Assembly: GCA_016748015.1 (NCBI GenBank)
Contig: JAAOMT010000400.1
Coordinates: 446,035 to 510,034, forward strand
DNA length: 64,000 bases
Reading direction: 5' to 3'
Origin: Geosiphon pyriformis
Taxonomy: Eukaryota; Glomeromycota; Glomeromycetes; Archaeosporales; Geosiphonaceae
Numbering within the stretch: position 1 is the stretch's first letter; each line of letters begins with the position of its first letter. A program made the translations under genes and the position numbers. This document shows, in pieces, positions 46,506-57,457 of this stretch. The notes under the pieces are model-generated. The model saw only the letters and a program-made list of their open reading frames with translations, was not told the DNA's origin and searched no databases.

Positions 46506-49500
46506 GCGGTCTGATTTGGAAATTTGCTACATGTAATGTTTGTAGAATCAATGTCCCTGCCAAGCAGGAGGATGTTATACGTTGGCATCACAATTCTGGC
46601 AATTTGGTCTCGTTCATCATGGAAACAAAGTTGAGGTCTTCTACTAGGCCATAGATTGCAGATAAGTTTGATGAAGTGCGAATTTTTTCTTCAGGATTGG
46701 ATAAGGGTTTTGTTGGTACTGGGGTTGTGATTATTATGAACAGTTCATTGGTTCGACATGTTTCTAAGATTGAAGAGATCCCTGGTCGAGTTATTTTGGT
46801 GTGTCTTTTGTTCAAAGGCAAGCTTTTGGTGACTGTACTTGGTTTGTATGCTGGCGCATCTCTGGGCGTTTGTTTTAGGCAGGCATTTAAGGTTAATTCA
46901 TTCATTGTTAAGGCTGTTAATGCCAGCAATTTTGTTGTCTTGGGTGGAGATTTTAACGAAAATGAATCTGAGAGGAGTGTGAGTTATGGGTTTTGCTTGG
47001 GTTTTGGTCTGGTCAATTCACTTGCTGGCCATCAGTTGACAAAGGCTTCTATGTGGAGCAACTTGAGAGAGATAGAAAAAACTATTGATTACATTTTGGT
47101 TAGTGAGAATCTGTTTTCTGCTGTTGTTAAGCATTGGGTTGGGTCAGTCTCAGAATTTTTTGATACAGACCACAAGGCTGTTATGGTGTCAGTTGGTCTG
47201 GGCAGATTTTTGGATGTTCAGTTGAATAGTTTGCGCAAGCAGGCTAACAAAAATTGTTGGAAGTTCAAGGTCAAGGATGCAGATGCTTCCAAGTGGTCTG
47301 AGTTTAGGGATTGTGTTTCAGCTAAGCTTTTGTTGATCAAGGACCTTTTCTCTGATGCTAAAGCTGGTGGTGATTTGAATACCATGTGGACAATTTTAGG
47401 AAAAGTGATGGTTGAGTCTGCTGATGAGATTTTTTCCAGACAATGGTTTAGTGAATTTCAATGTTCTAAAAATAAGCATTTTTCAAAGTTCTTTGGGTTG
47501 AAGTTACTCGTTGCCAAGATTGTTGGTGTGGTTTGTGCTGGTAACGTGCTTGAAGTTGATTATCTTGTGAGAAAATAGTCTACTTTGGATGAGGCCAAAG
47601 CTTGCACATTCTCTAATTTGGTTAGATTAGATGTAAGTAGTATGGTTCTTCTTAAGTATCTGTCATCAAGTCGCAAAGAATACAGAAAGTTGAAGATGTT
47701 TGAATCGAGGTTGGCTGAGGAAGTTTCTATTAGGAGAGCTGTAGAGAGACACATGGAGAGTTTTGCTTTTAATAAAGAGAGCATGATAAGGAATGTATTG
47801 GATCGGCCTTTTCGCAAGGTAATTCTTGATTATTTGGTTATTAATGATGGTTTGGTTCTGGAATCTGTGGAAATAAAGTCTAAGATAGACGAGATTATGG
47901 TGGAATGGACAAGGAAGCAGGTGGTGCCTACAGTGGTGTCTGAACTCTGGGCTCGCCAGTATGTATCTTTGGATCATATACGGGATGATGCTTTTTCTGG
48001 GGTAATGCATGAAATTGGTTTGGGTGAGCTGTTATCAGTTGTTGGGAGTCTGCCTAATAGCAAGGCTGCTGGCTTGTTTGGCATTCCTAATAAGCTGTAG
48101 AAGCATGGTGGTGATGTGGTGTTAGGTTGTTTTCTGAAGCTGTTGAATACGTGTTTGGTTGTTGGAGGTGTGTCTACTTTGTGGAGAAGAGCGTGAGTTT
48201 TGATGATTCTGAAACCTTATGACTGGGATGAGGTTCTTATGAACACTCAGTCTATTGTGCTGATCGAGACTGCCAGGAAGATTCTCTCCAAGATTCTTTC
48301 TGACAGGATTTTGTCAGCTTGTAGCAAGTTTGGTATTCTGCATGATGATAATTTTTCTGTTTTAAAGGGTACGTCTACCCAGTCTCCAGTGTTTGCTGTC
48401 GGCTCGGTAGTTAAGAATGCTTTGGAAAAAAATCAAGAACTTTGGTTAGTGTTGCAGAATATGAGTAAAGCATATAACTCAGTTGGGTGGTACTACTTGG
48501 AAGCGAGCTTGAAGCACATCAAGATATGCAGTAGGTTTATTAGTTTTTTTAGTGGTATACACAATAATAGGGTTAACAAGATTATGACAAATTTTGGTAT
48601 GTCAGATGGCTATCATGTGCACAATGGTTTGGATCAAGATGAGGTTTTCTCCCTTCTTCTTTGGAGAATCTTCTATAATCCGCTATTGTATGAGGTCAAA
48701 CGGCATAAACATTTGTGTGGATACAGGATTGACACTAAGTTTGTGGTGAGAACTGGTAGAATTAAGAGTAGTGGTGGGATGTCCTTCTTTTTTGCTGCTG
48801 GTGCTTTTGTGAATGATACAATTTGGGTAGGAGATTGCCAGGCTTCCACGCAGTATGCTCTTAATATTGCTAGTGAATTTTTTTCTATCAATGATATTTT
48901 AATTAATAATGAGAAGATGGTGGCTATTCCAATTAATCAGAGTGTCAAGGTTGCTTCATTAAGTATTAGTAATCAGCCGATCTTTATAGCAAAAAAGGGT
49001 GAAGCTTACAGGTACCTGGGAATCTTTTTGTTGACTAAAGAGTTGTCCAAACCTAGTTTGGCCAAGGCATACTCAGATGTCCATTTTTTTACCAATGTAG
49101 TACTCAGAAAAGTCATCACAGACAAGCAGTTTTCTTATTTGGTCTTAGCTGTTTTATAGCCAATTATTAGTTACAGAATGCAGTTTAGTTTTGTCTCCTC
49201 TGGTATATGCCACAAGTGGGACATTTTGGTAAGGAAGGGTCTCAGGTCTAAGGCTTGCTTACCTCGTGACTTCCTGAATGAAGCTTTGCATTATTCTTCT
49301 TTTTATGGCTTGAAGCCTTTCGATCAGATACAGTCCAAAAGCAAGATGGCTGCTGTGATCTTTTTTTCAAATGCTCTGGGTATTCTTGGTCGGTTGTTTC
49401 TCCATCGCTTCTTGGATTTGCAGGTTCTTGGGTGAATGTTCTTGAATCCATTGCAGTTTCCAGTCAAGCTGCATATTAGTCCTGTGAACAATTTTTTAGC

Positions 49501-51171
49501 TGGTATGGTCAAAATCTTTTTGGATTGTGAGCTGTTTTTAGTGAATATTCTGCCTAGTGCTTTTAGGGATCCTGGTGTTTTTCCTATGTCTGTGATTTTG
49601 GGGAAGTCTTTGTTTCTTAGTTGTGTTTGTTCTTTAAAGCATTTTGGGATTGCCTTTAGTAACAGACTTCTTGACAAAAAAGATGCTGTAATGGATTGGA
49701 AGACTTTTCATCATTGAAAAAAACTTGATCCCAGGGGCCCTGTGTTTCATTGGTTCAATGTCATGCATAAGTTTTTGCTGGATAGGGGCTTGGCACCACA
49801 TACTGCTAATAATGCTGGTGGTTCTTTGGGCTGTAGTGTTTTGGACTCTGAACAGTTTGCTTTTGTGCGAGATGATTTGCTTGAAGTTTGGTCTGACTCT
49901 TTGGATGTTTATACTGATGGTTCATTGAAATCAGCTGGCTCCTCCAGCATGGTTAGTGGGGCCGCTGCTTATTTTTCTGCTTTGGATGCAGGAGTTGGTG
50001 TTGGTGTATGTGGGCTTTTATCTTCGACTCTGTTGGAATTGCAGGCTGTGGCTCTTGCTCTGGAATGCATTCCTTTCTCTTGTTCAGTGGTTTTGTATCT
50101 CAACAGCCAAGTTGCCATTGATGCGTGTGTGTCTGAATTGGCTTTTGTTGTCCCTGACTTTCACAATCATTGTTGGATTGAGAGAAAACATGTTGCCAAT
50201 TTAATTAGGGATAAGGATCTTGCTGTGAGTTGGGAGTTTCTGGCAATGATCAAGCTGATGCACTAGCTGGTAAGGCTGTTGGCTCTCCCATTTTTTTGCC
50301 GTCTGGAGTTCATGAGTGTTTTCTGTTGGCTAAGGATACTGCAGTTTCAGGTAATGTTCGTCACTTTGTTAGGGATGTTTTTAGATCTGTTTGTTGTGCT
50401 CGTTGGGAGACTGGTCCGGGTTATGATGTGGTTCCAGCTATTCCATTGCAGCATTTTGATTGGGACATTTCCGCATGGGTCTGGCATCCTGACTTGTATA
50501 TGCTTGCTGAATTTACCAGCTGGAAATTGGCAAGTTTTCGCACATACTTGATGAAGGCTCTACATAGAAAATTGCCAGTGGTTGTTCACAAAAAATTGTA
50601 CAATAAACATTATCCTGGTGTTCAGTGTTTGTTGTGCGATGAAGTGGAGTTGTCTGACCATGTTTTTACTTGTTTTCGAAATGTTTATGTGTGGGAAGAT
50701 ATTCTGTCAGAGATATCTGCTCATTGGATTTCCATGGCTGGTGCGTGTAATTCGTCTTCTTCCTCTGTTTTAAGGACTCTTAATCTCTGCTAGTCGGACG
50801 TTGGCTTGTATTCAGTCATGTATAGAGGATTTGTGCTTAAGGATTGGTGTGCAGAGGCTGTTGGCATTTTTAAGGATGTTAAGTGTGCTTCTGGTGTGGT
50901 TGTTAACTTTGTGAGGTATTTGGTTGAGTTACATCGATCTAAAGTGTGGTTGGTTAGATCTAAATTTAGGGTAAACATGGAAAAAGCAGGTTTGGTTGGT
51001 GATGATAGTTTGGTGTTAGGACTGTTGCATTGTATGACTTCTATGCTTTCGGATGATGTGATCAGGTTGCTTGGCATTGTGGAGTCTTTTGCTGTAAGTT
51101 TTGGCTGTCGCAGGCCTTGTCTTTTTTTTTCCAGTTTGGATGGTAATCTGTATGTTAGTTTAAGTGTATAG
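46502..51171 (+). pseudogene. LINE copy 7 ORF2: endonuclease, RT, RNase H
   Basis: The ATG at 46502 overlaps the ORF1 stop. In one frame to about 50232 there are stops at 46652, 47576, 48098, 48194, 49157, 49433 and 49715, five or six at expected Trp codons. The endonuclease shows METKLRSS, GGDFNENE and DTDHKAVMVSVG. The RT region is about 48200-49160 (ETARKILSKILSDRI, GLDQDEVFSLLLWRIFYNPL); the palm at 48806-48817 is FVND instead of xVDD. RNase H starts with VYTDGSL (49909) and has LNSQVAIDA; about 22 bp at 50233, including the VKGH motif, are deleted, shifting the frame. The tail includes CLLCDEVELSDHVFTC and another stop at 50791. Confidence 0.85.
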
Positions 51172-51312
51172 TGTTGTCTTGTCTGGTCCGAGTGGCTTGC
51201 CACATGTAGAAAGTGTGTGAATTGCATTTAGTTTGAGCCACTTGGTTTGGTTCTATGTACTAGGTAGTGGTTGGACTTCACTCATTAAATGAATAAAAAA
51301 AAAAAAAAAATA
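51172..51312 (+). other. LINE copy 7 3' UTR and poly-A
   Basis: Contains TTGTCTGGTCCGAGTGGC and TTTGAGCCACTTGGTTTGG; ends ATGAATAAAAAA... Matched by copy 3 (39300-39442) and copy 2 (26497-26606, minus), so it is the family 3' end likely recognised by the RT. Confidence 0.75.
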
Positions 51313-52735
51313 TTAATAAATATTGTATATTTATTGTTTAATAATTAAATTTATATATAAATTATAATTTTACTAACAAATTTATAATTAAAATATATAT
51401 ATATCTTATAAAAACTGTTTACAGATAAATTTTTATTGTTGTTTAAAAATAGTTATATAATTAACAATATTCTAAAATAATTTGTTTTTATTATAAAAAG
51501 ATTGAATTCTTAAATTATATCTTTATATATGAATCTAATACTGATATTTAATTGGATTTTTTATATAATTTGTTAAAGTTTTGGTTTTTTTATGTAGATA
51601 TTGTTGGTTTTTGTTCTTTCATAATACAGTTTTTAAGTTGTAGTGTTTTAAACAGTTTAATTTATATGATTTTATACAAAGATATTGTCTTTAATAATTG
51701 ATATATTAATATATTAATAGTTTTTAAAGATATTAAATCAGCTTAATTATTAATAATCAATCTTATTTATTAATTAATAAAGAATTATAAAGAAAAAATT
51801 TAGTTGTATTAATTTAAGTAGAAAGCAGTAATAAAAAAAAATAATTTGGTAAATAATTTACATATTATTTTTTATTGTTTATATAGTTTGGTAGCAAATT
51901 TGTTAAATAAAATTATTTAGTTATTCGGTTATTAAATATTAATAAAGTTATAGCTATTAGTTTTGAGTTATATAATTAATATATATTTTTTTGTTTAAAT
52001 AATAATATTAATATTATAATAAGTAAATAGTATAGTTTTAATCAATTTAAATAGCTAATTATATATAATAATAAAAATTATATTTAGTTGTAAATTCTTT
52101 ATTATTTTATGTATACTAGATAATAATTAGACTATACTTGTTAAATATATAATAATAATAATAATAATAATAAATTTTTTTTTAAATAAATTAAAATAAA
52201 AATAATTTTGTATTACTTGTTAAAATCAATTATTAATTTGAATTACATAATTAAAATCTTATAAATTATTTTAAATTTTGTATTAAATATAACAAAAAAG
52301 TTAAAAAAAAATAAAACATCAAAAATTAAAATATTTATATAATATAAATTTAGATGACTAATTATGTATAAAAAAACATAATTATTTTTTATTTTAATAT
52401 TTATTGTATGTTCTAAAATAATTAAATTATACTTCATTAAAGCTAAAAATAAATTAATGTTTTACCAATTTTTTTTAAATAAATTGATTTTTAATATTTT
52501 TATTTGTGTTTAATAATAATAATATCTTAATTTGTAATTAATATAATGTTTAATTGTTATATGATTATTGCTTAAAATTATATAAAGATAATTAATGTGA
52601 TACTTATTTATCATATTCACAATTCTATCTTTTAATGTGCAATTTTTAAGAAAATAAAAATTTTCATATAATAAAATATTTACTTTACTTGGCATTCAAA
52701 TTTGAATTAAATATTTAAGCCCGAATGATCAACAA
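51313..52735. other. AT-rich block with LINE copy 8 remnant
   Basis: No usable frame. A plus-strand stretch at about 51630-51790 reads SCSVLNSLIYMILYKDIVFN then FKDIKSA, aligned with copy 7 GCSVLDSEQFAFVRDDLLEV and GSLKSAG at the RNase H entry, so at least part is a fully AT-drifted LINE on the plus strand. An (AAT)8 tract is at 52150-52173. The rest shows nothing. Confidence 0.5.
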
Positions 52736-53513
52736 ATTCCCACGTTAAAAGGCCGAAGATCACGGAAATCTTGTTCTGTGTCAATAAAAGATGGCGTAAG
52801 AAATTGAATGATCTTCTGTACTATAATTCGAATACTAGTTTGTCTATGTTGTAGAATCTACATTTACTACATCATCCCCCTACAGTGTATCATTGCCTTT
52901 TTCCCACATCCGATTTACTGGATTACCAATTTACTTTTTATCGTTCCCGCATGACTGTACTCGATTGGGCAGTCTGCGGATAACAAAAAACAAACAATAT
53001 TTCTTACTATTTGTTTGTTTCCTCTTTTTTTTTAATCTTTCACACGTTCCCTTAATTCACCCAATACGTTCGTTCAATCCCGGTATTTTTTCTTTCAATA
53101 CTATAAATTGAACAAGGGAAGCCTTAAGCTTTCCAGAGTTCTAGTCGTCGTCAGCAACCGCGTGTCAAAGTTTCGTTTCGACATCATCTCTAACATATAG
53201 GTCGAACACTTGGGCGGCTCCGCCCTTAAGCTGCCTTCCAAGCCACAAAAACTTTGCGTCGTCGGTCCTCCTTATTGTATAAGCTTACTTAGTTTTTCTT
53301 TTTTATCATTACAATATTTGCTTTTCACATACTGAACAGGAATAAAATTTTGACCTAAGTTATGCCTGAAGTTACTTTTCAAGCGAAAAACTCGACTTCT
53401 GGTATATAAAAATATATAAAATTATTTTGAATTTTCAGAGCTTTTACAACCCTCAATCTTTTTAAGAATTTTCGTTCGTTCTTATAGCCCCCAAAGGATT
53501 AAATCATCGAAAA
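52736..53513 (+). promoter_or_regulatory. Upstream region of the tandem PH gene
   Basis: Base composition returns to host-like values here. Contains a GC-rich palindrome GGGCGG-CT-CCGCCC at 53212-53225 and a TATA-like GGTATATAAAAATATA at 53401-53416, about 100 bp before the ATG. No open frame of substance. The 53110-53280 stretch is unusually GC-rich for this genome and could be a 5' leader, a repeat or a small RNA; I cannot tell. Confidence 0.4.
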
Positions 53514-55266
53514 ATGGCTTCGCCAACAAGTATTTTACGTAGTCATAAAACTTCCAAGGTAGGATCATAAAACCACTGGGGTTATTAGTTTATATTTATC
53601 TTTATCTTAGAGTGATCCTAACACTTTCATATCTTAGAGCCAATCTATTGTGCCAATCCCTTTTTCGGATTGTTCTGATTCGGAACAAGAAGGTGGTAGT
53701 AGCCAAGTCATCACCGAAGATTATGGACAAGGTTATGAAACTGAACCGGAAGACGATATCGAACTTCAAGAGGCACCAGAAACGCTTCAACATGAGCAAT
53801 TAATAAAGTCTGGTTATTTGTTGAAAAAACAAGAGAGACGAAATGTTCGAGGCAAGGTTAGTTGTAAATTTAAATCAGTCTCGACTTGAAGCAAATCTTG
53901 TCTACCGATCTTAAGGAAACTACAGCTATTAATTGATTAGGGTAAACCCAATAATTGAAAATCAACAAATTTTTTATATCTAGCATTGGAAAAAAAGGTG
54001 GTTTGTGCTGAGATCTACCAGATTTGCCTACTATAAAGATGACAAGGTAAAAATTAAACTTTTTTATTGAAATATATCTCCCTTACTTATTCAGCTTAAA
54101 AAAAATCCACTTTGATATAGGAGTACGAACTTATCCGTATTTTGGATATGAGCGATGTTCATGCTATTGCTAAAGTACAATTGAAAAGTAAAGATAATGT
54201 CTTTGGGATTGTCACCCCTAAACGCACATATTATATTCAAGCCAATAGTAAGAAAGAGCTTGATGACTGGTTAGATGCCTTAAACAAAATCAAGAATCAA
54301 GTTCAGGATGAAAGTATTTTAGATGGCGAAGATGAAGGAAGTCAGGGTGACAGTGAAGAAATGGCCTCAAAACAAGCAAGAATATCTTTACCAAAGAGAT
54401 CTTCTAGATTGGCTTTTCAAGAACCTCCAAAAACTAAACCAGCACCACTTACCCCAACATCCATGCTGGAGAAACCTTTTGTTACATCCCCAATCCAACC
54501 CACAGGGGCAATAGATATACCAAAACCCTCTAATCAGCATAACTCTCACCCTAGTATTGAAGGCTTTTCATACGCTTCAGTATCTTCATATAATTCGGTA
54601 GTTTCTAATGCAAATGTACCTTCCACACCATCAAGCCCGTCTGGTGGTCAATTTCTACCAGAAAGAAAAGATAGCAGTGATCCAACCGCTAGTTCAGAGG
54701 ATGATGATGCTTTATCTGTTGGTATGTCCAAGAATGTCGAAGTTATTCCTGAGGAAGGCGAGAACAATCGAATGATTCACGCTGGCTATTTATATAAATT
54801 GAGCAAAAGATATAAGGTCAGTGGGAGTAATTGAGTTTTGTCTCAAATTAGAAATATTTGTTCATTTTTCTCTTTATAACAGACTTGGAAAAAAAGATGG
54901 TTTGTTCTTCGGAATAGTACGCTGACATATTATAAAAATGAAAAGGTAAGTCTTGGTGAATTTCTTTTATGTATTTATTAGTGGCCTGATTGATTTGCCA
55001 AAATCAATTATTAGGAACGTGAAGCTCTAAGAGTTATTCCTCTAAACGTAATACTTGACGCCATCGAGACTGATTCGATTTCGAAATCTAAACAATACTG
55101 CTTCAAAATTATCACTCCTAAACGTGTTTTCGTTATTTGCGCTTCAGATGACGAGTCGGAGATGAATTGGTTGGGTGCCTTGCAGATGGCACTGAATAAG
55201 ACGAAAGAAAAGCTGAAGGAAGAAGATGGTGACAGCAAATCTTCAGGTTATTCTATTAAAGCTTAA
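53514..55266 (+). CDS. Tandem PH-domain protein (six exons)
   Basis: Exons 53514-53558, 53638-53856, 53984-54046, 54121-54816, 54883-54945, 55015-55266 give a 445-residue protein; every intron is GT-AG, phase 0, 66-127 bp. Residues about 74-172 form PH domain 1 (LIKSGYLLKK, HWKKRWFVLR, TYYIQANSKKELDDWLDAL). Residues about 173-325 are a Ser/Pro-rich disordered linker. Residues about 327-430 form PH domain 2 (HAGYLYKLSK, TWKKRWFVLR, NWLGALQMAL). The first 70 residues are acidic. PH domains bind phosphoinositides or proteins at membranes, so a signalling or membrane-adaptor role is likely; no catalytic domain is present. Exons 3 and 5 are both 63 bp at the same position in each PH fold. The start ATG is supported by AAAAATGG and an in-frame first exon. 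Confidence 0.9.
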
Positions 55267-56518
55267 TATAATTTTATTCGGGTCTCCTGGGCTCTCCTTT
55301 CAGTTGAAGATATTCGTAATAAACCCCTGTGGAATTTTTAATGCCAATTAATCAGCCGAAAAAAATGTACACTATAATTCACCCATTAATGACTTTTTTT
55401 CTTTTGATTTAATACTTTATAAAAAACCTTCTGGGAAACACAAAACTTTTAATATTTATTTTCTCATTGTAAATCAATAATCTTTTATTTTATGTAACTG
55501 TGTTTTTTGTCCTCCCTTTAATAATTTTCAACCCAATTGCCTTAATTATGTCATTCTTTTAATTTTATTATGGAGTTGATCAAATTTCAGATGCCTTTAA
55601 TCTTACATATTTTCGCCTATTGCAACATGGGCTTCCTCCTTTCCCACTCTATCTTTAATTTTAACTTTGAAGATATGGACTTTTTTATATTACCTTTCTT
55701 GATATTTCTCGTTCACCATCCCTTTTCGCTTGGCAACCATAAATTTTCGGTTGTTATTAATCAATTATACCAGCTGAGACTTTTATAAAATATTGATTCA
55801 AACACCGTATAATCCTTCAACCTCCCTTATTCTACTGCCATTATTTTCTCTATTACTCATTTATCCTTATTAATATTATTGCCAGCTCTTACTTTCATTA
55901 CCATAACTTGATTGGGTTATATTTTGTGAAATTTGTGTATCAAATGTTTTCAATTTTTATTTTTGAGTACATTTGCTTTTCACGACTCTAATAAAAATAC
56001 TTGATCAGAGGATAAGTCAAAATTTCAATATCGAGAAATGGTTGCATTATTTATTTGAATTAAAAAAGTCAGGAAAGGATTGGTGAATTTTTTATTTGAA
56101 TCTATGATTGAGGCTTATTCATTACTTTTATCCCAGGGTAAAGCATTCGGATTTCCGAGTCTTGAATGGTTTGATTGAGCATTTGAATCAGAATATTCTA
56201 TTTATATTGAGAACCCCGAGATCCACGTTCATAAAAGCATTATCCCAATGATGGGTTTGCGTTATTTTAAAAAAAGGTTCAATAGCAATAAATTGTTTAA
56301 ATTACAAATTTGAGAGAGGCTGTGTGAGTTTGCAAATGAATTTTATTGAGATAAAAGAAATGTCAATTAGCCACATAATATTAAACCATAATCATGGTTT
56401 AATTGCAAGCTAAAAGGATTTGAGGATAATCCTGAATCCAATTCTCCTTTCACTTAAGTAATGTTCTAGTATTTGCGAATTATTACCGACAATAGATACA
56501 TGATAAGCAAATACATCC
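55267..56518. other. Intergenic, converging 3' ends
   Basis: Lies between the PH gene (plus) and the GRF gene (minus). Probable 3' UTRs at each edge. A 72-codon frame at 55570-55788 has no supporting features and is taken as chance. Confidence 0.6.
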
Positions 56519-57457
56519 TTAACTAGTTCTCAATTTCTCAATCTTCGCTCTCGCTTCCGAAAGTTCGAACTCCAAAACGCGCTTTTCCCGAAATAATAAA
56601 TTGAGTTCGCGGGTCATATCCGCCATCTCAGCCCTTATCTCCTCCAACGCCCGTCTTAACTTGTTGGTCTCATTGTAAACCGACTCTTTCCCTTTTTGAT
56701 TTGTGAGGATATGTCGGTCCTGTCGTCTTAAATGATCAGCAAAAATCTCGATAATTTCTTTTGAAGTAAGACGAGGTATTGGATCAGTAGTTGTAATAGA
56801 GGCGAGAGATGACGGGGAAGAGAAATCGATGATTTTATCTGGCAATGGGAATGGGTTCATTTTTTGCCGTTTGGGAGCATTCCTATTATTTAAGACCTGA
56901 TCACATAATACGATCACAAAACTTAAATTAATGATTATATTATAGACTTTATAATCGTTTTGTATGAAAATACTCACCTTTTGCTCTTCATCGGCCATAT
57001 TCTCACCATTTTCTTCGTCTTCATCTAAGGAAGAGGAGGCAGCTCTCTTCCTGCTTTTTGCAGGTTGTGATAAGCCGGTATGTTCAGCAACATCGTAAGT
57101 ATTGTGATCGGGAATTATATTATGTAAAAGCACATTATTCATTTTTTTTGCCTCATTTTGGCTCGGGGCGGCAGGTGCTTTCAGATCTTGACTTGCACTA
57201 GCTATTTGATTAGTGTTATTAGCAGGTCTTTTTCGTTCAGCCCACTTAAAATAGTTACAGCTTAGTTTTTTAGTATCTCCGTTCAGATTGTATTGCGAGC
57301 ACGACCAAAAAAGACGACCCTGATTTGAACTGTCGCGTTTTGTAACGCATTTCAATTGAGTTTCGAATCTGCATCTACACATAGGCGCATTTTCGAGAGA
57401 ATCGTAGATGGTAACTCGGTTTTTCGCAGCAGAAGTAGGAAGTGACCGATTAGACAT
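56519..57457 (-). CDS. GRF-type zinc-finger protein with coiled coil
   Basis: The frame opens at 57457 with MSNRSLPTSAAKNR. Residues about 26-70 fit a GRF zinc finger: MCRCRFETQLKC, then NQGRLFWSCSQYN and LSCNYFKW. GRF fingers bind single-stranded nucleic acid and occur in topoisomerase III, NEIL3 and APE2 type proteins and in many small fungal proteins. The middle is low complexity with an acidic stretch (SSSLDEDEENGENMADEEQK). The last 80 residues form a charged coiled coil (RRALEEIRAEMADMTRELNLL). An 81-bp GTGAGT...CAG intron at 56897-56977 is a multiple of three without stops; splicing it gives 285 residues, retaining it 312. The AT-rich, hydrophobic 27 residues it would add argue for splicing. 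The exact role is unknown. Confidence 0.8.
   Translation of the reverse strand: MSNRSLPTSAAKNRVTIYDSLENAPMCRCRFETQLKCVTKRDSSNQGRLFWSCSQYNLNGDTKKLSCNYFKWAERKRPANNTNQIASASQDLKAPAAPSQNEAKKMNNVLLHNIIPDHNTYDVAEHTGLSQPAKSRKRAASSSLDEDEENGENMADEEQKVSIFIQNDYKVYNIIINLSFVIVLCDQVLNNRNAPKRQKMNPFPLPDKIIDFSSPSSLASITTTDPIPRLTSKEIIEIFADHLRRQDRHILTNQKGKESVYNETNKLRRALEEIRAEMADMTRELNLLFREKRVLEFELSEARAKIEKLRTS

Larger units (their letters stand above)
44505..51312 (+). mobile_element. LINE copy 7, nearly full length, inactivated
   Basis: Plus strand: ORF1 (44505-46505, one stop), ORF2 (46502-51171, stops and one frameshift), 3' UTR (51172-51296) and poly-A to 51312. ORF1 and ORF2 overlap by ATGA. Domain order EEP endonuclease, RT, RNase H, C-terminal Cys/His segment fits the I/Tad1-type non-LTR elements of fungi (group assignment is inference). 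Base composition changes sharply at both edges. The 5' end is uncertain; the first 40 bases of the ORF1 frame lie in AT-rich flank. Confidence 0.85.

Noticed and set aside
46127-46929. Long minus-strand frames opposite LINE copy 7
   Set aside because: Mirror frames of ORF1 and the endonuclease; no independent domain.
53212-53290. tRNA or small RNA gene in the GC-rich patch
   Set aside because: No tRNA arms or box A/B pattern could be built.
53600-53612. Alternative first acceptor (CTTAG at 53606-53610) in intron 1 of the PH gene
   Set aside because: It would leave the CCTAAC branch-like site unused; the acceptor at 53636-53637 with that branch site 20 bp upstream gives a better fit.
55570-55788. 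72-codon plus-strand frame after the PH gene
   Set aside because: No homology, no intron or promoter signals, hydrophobic AT-type translation; lies in a 3' flank.
56883-56977. Alternative acceptor (AATAATAG) for the GRF gene intron
   Set aside because: It would shift the reading frame; the CAG at 56897-56899 keeps it.
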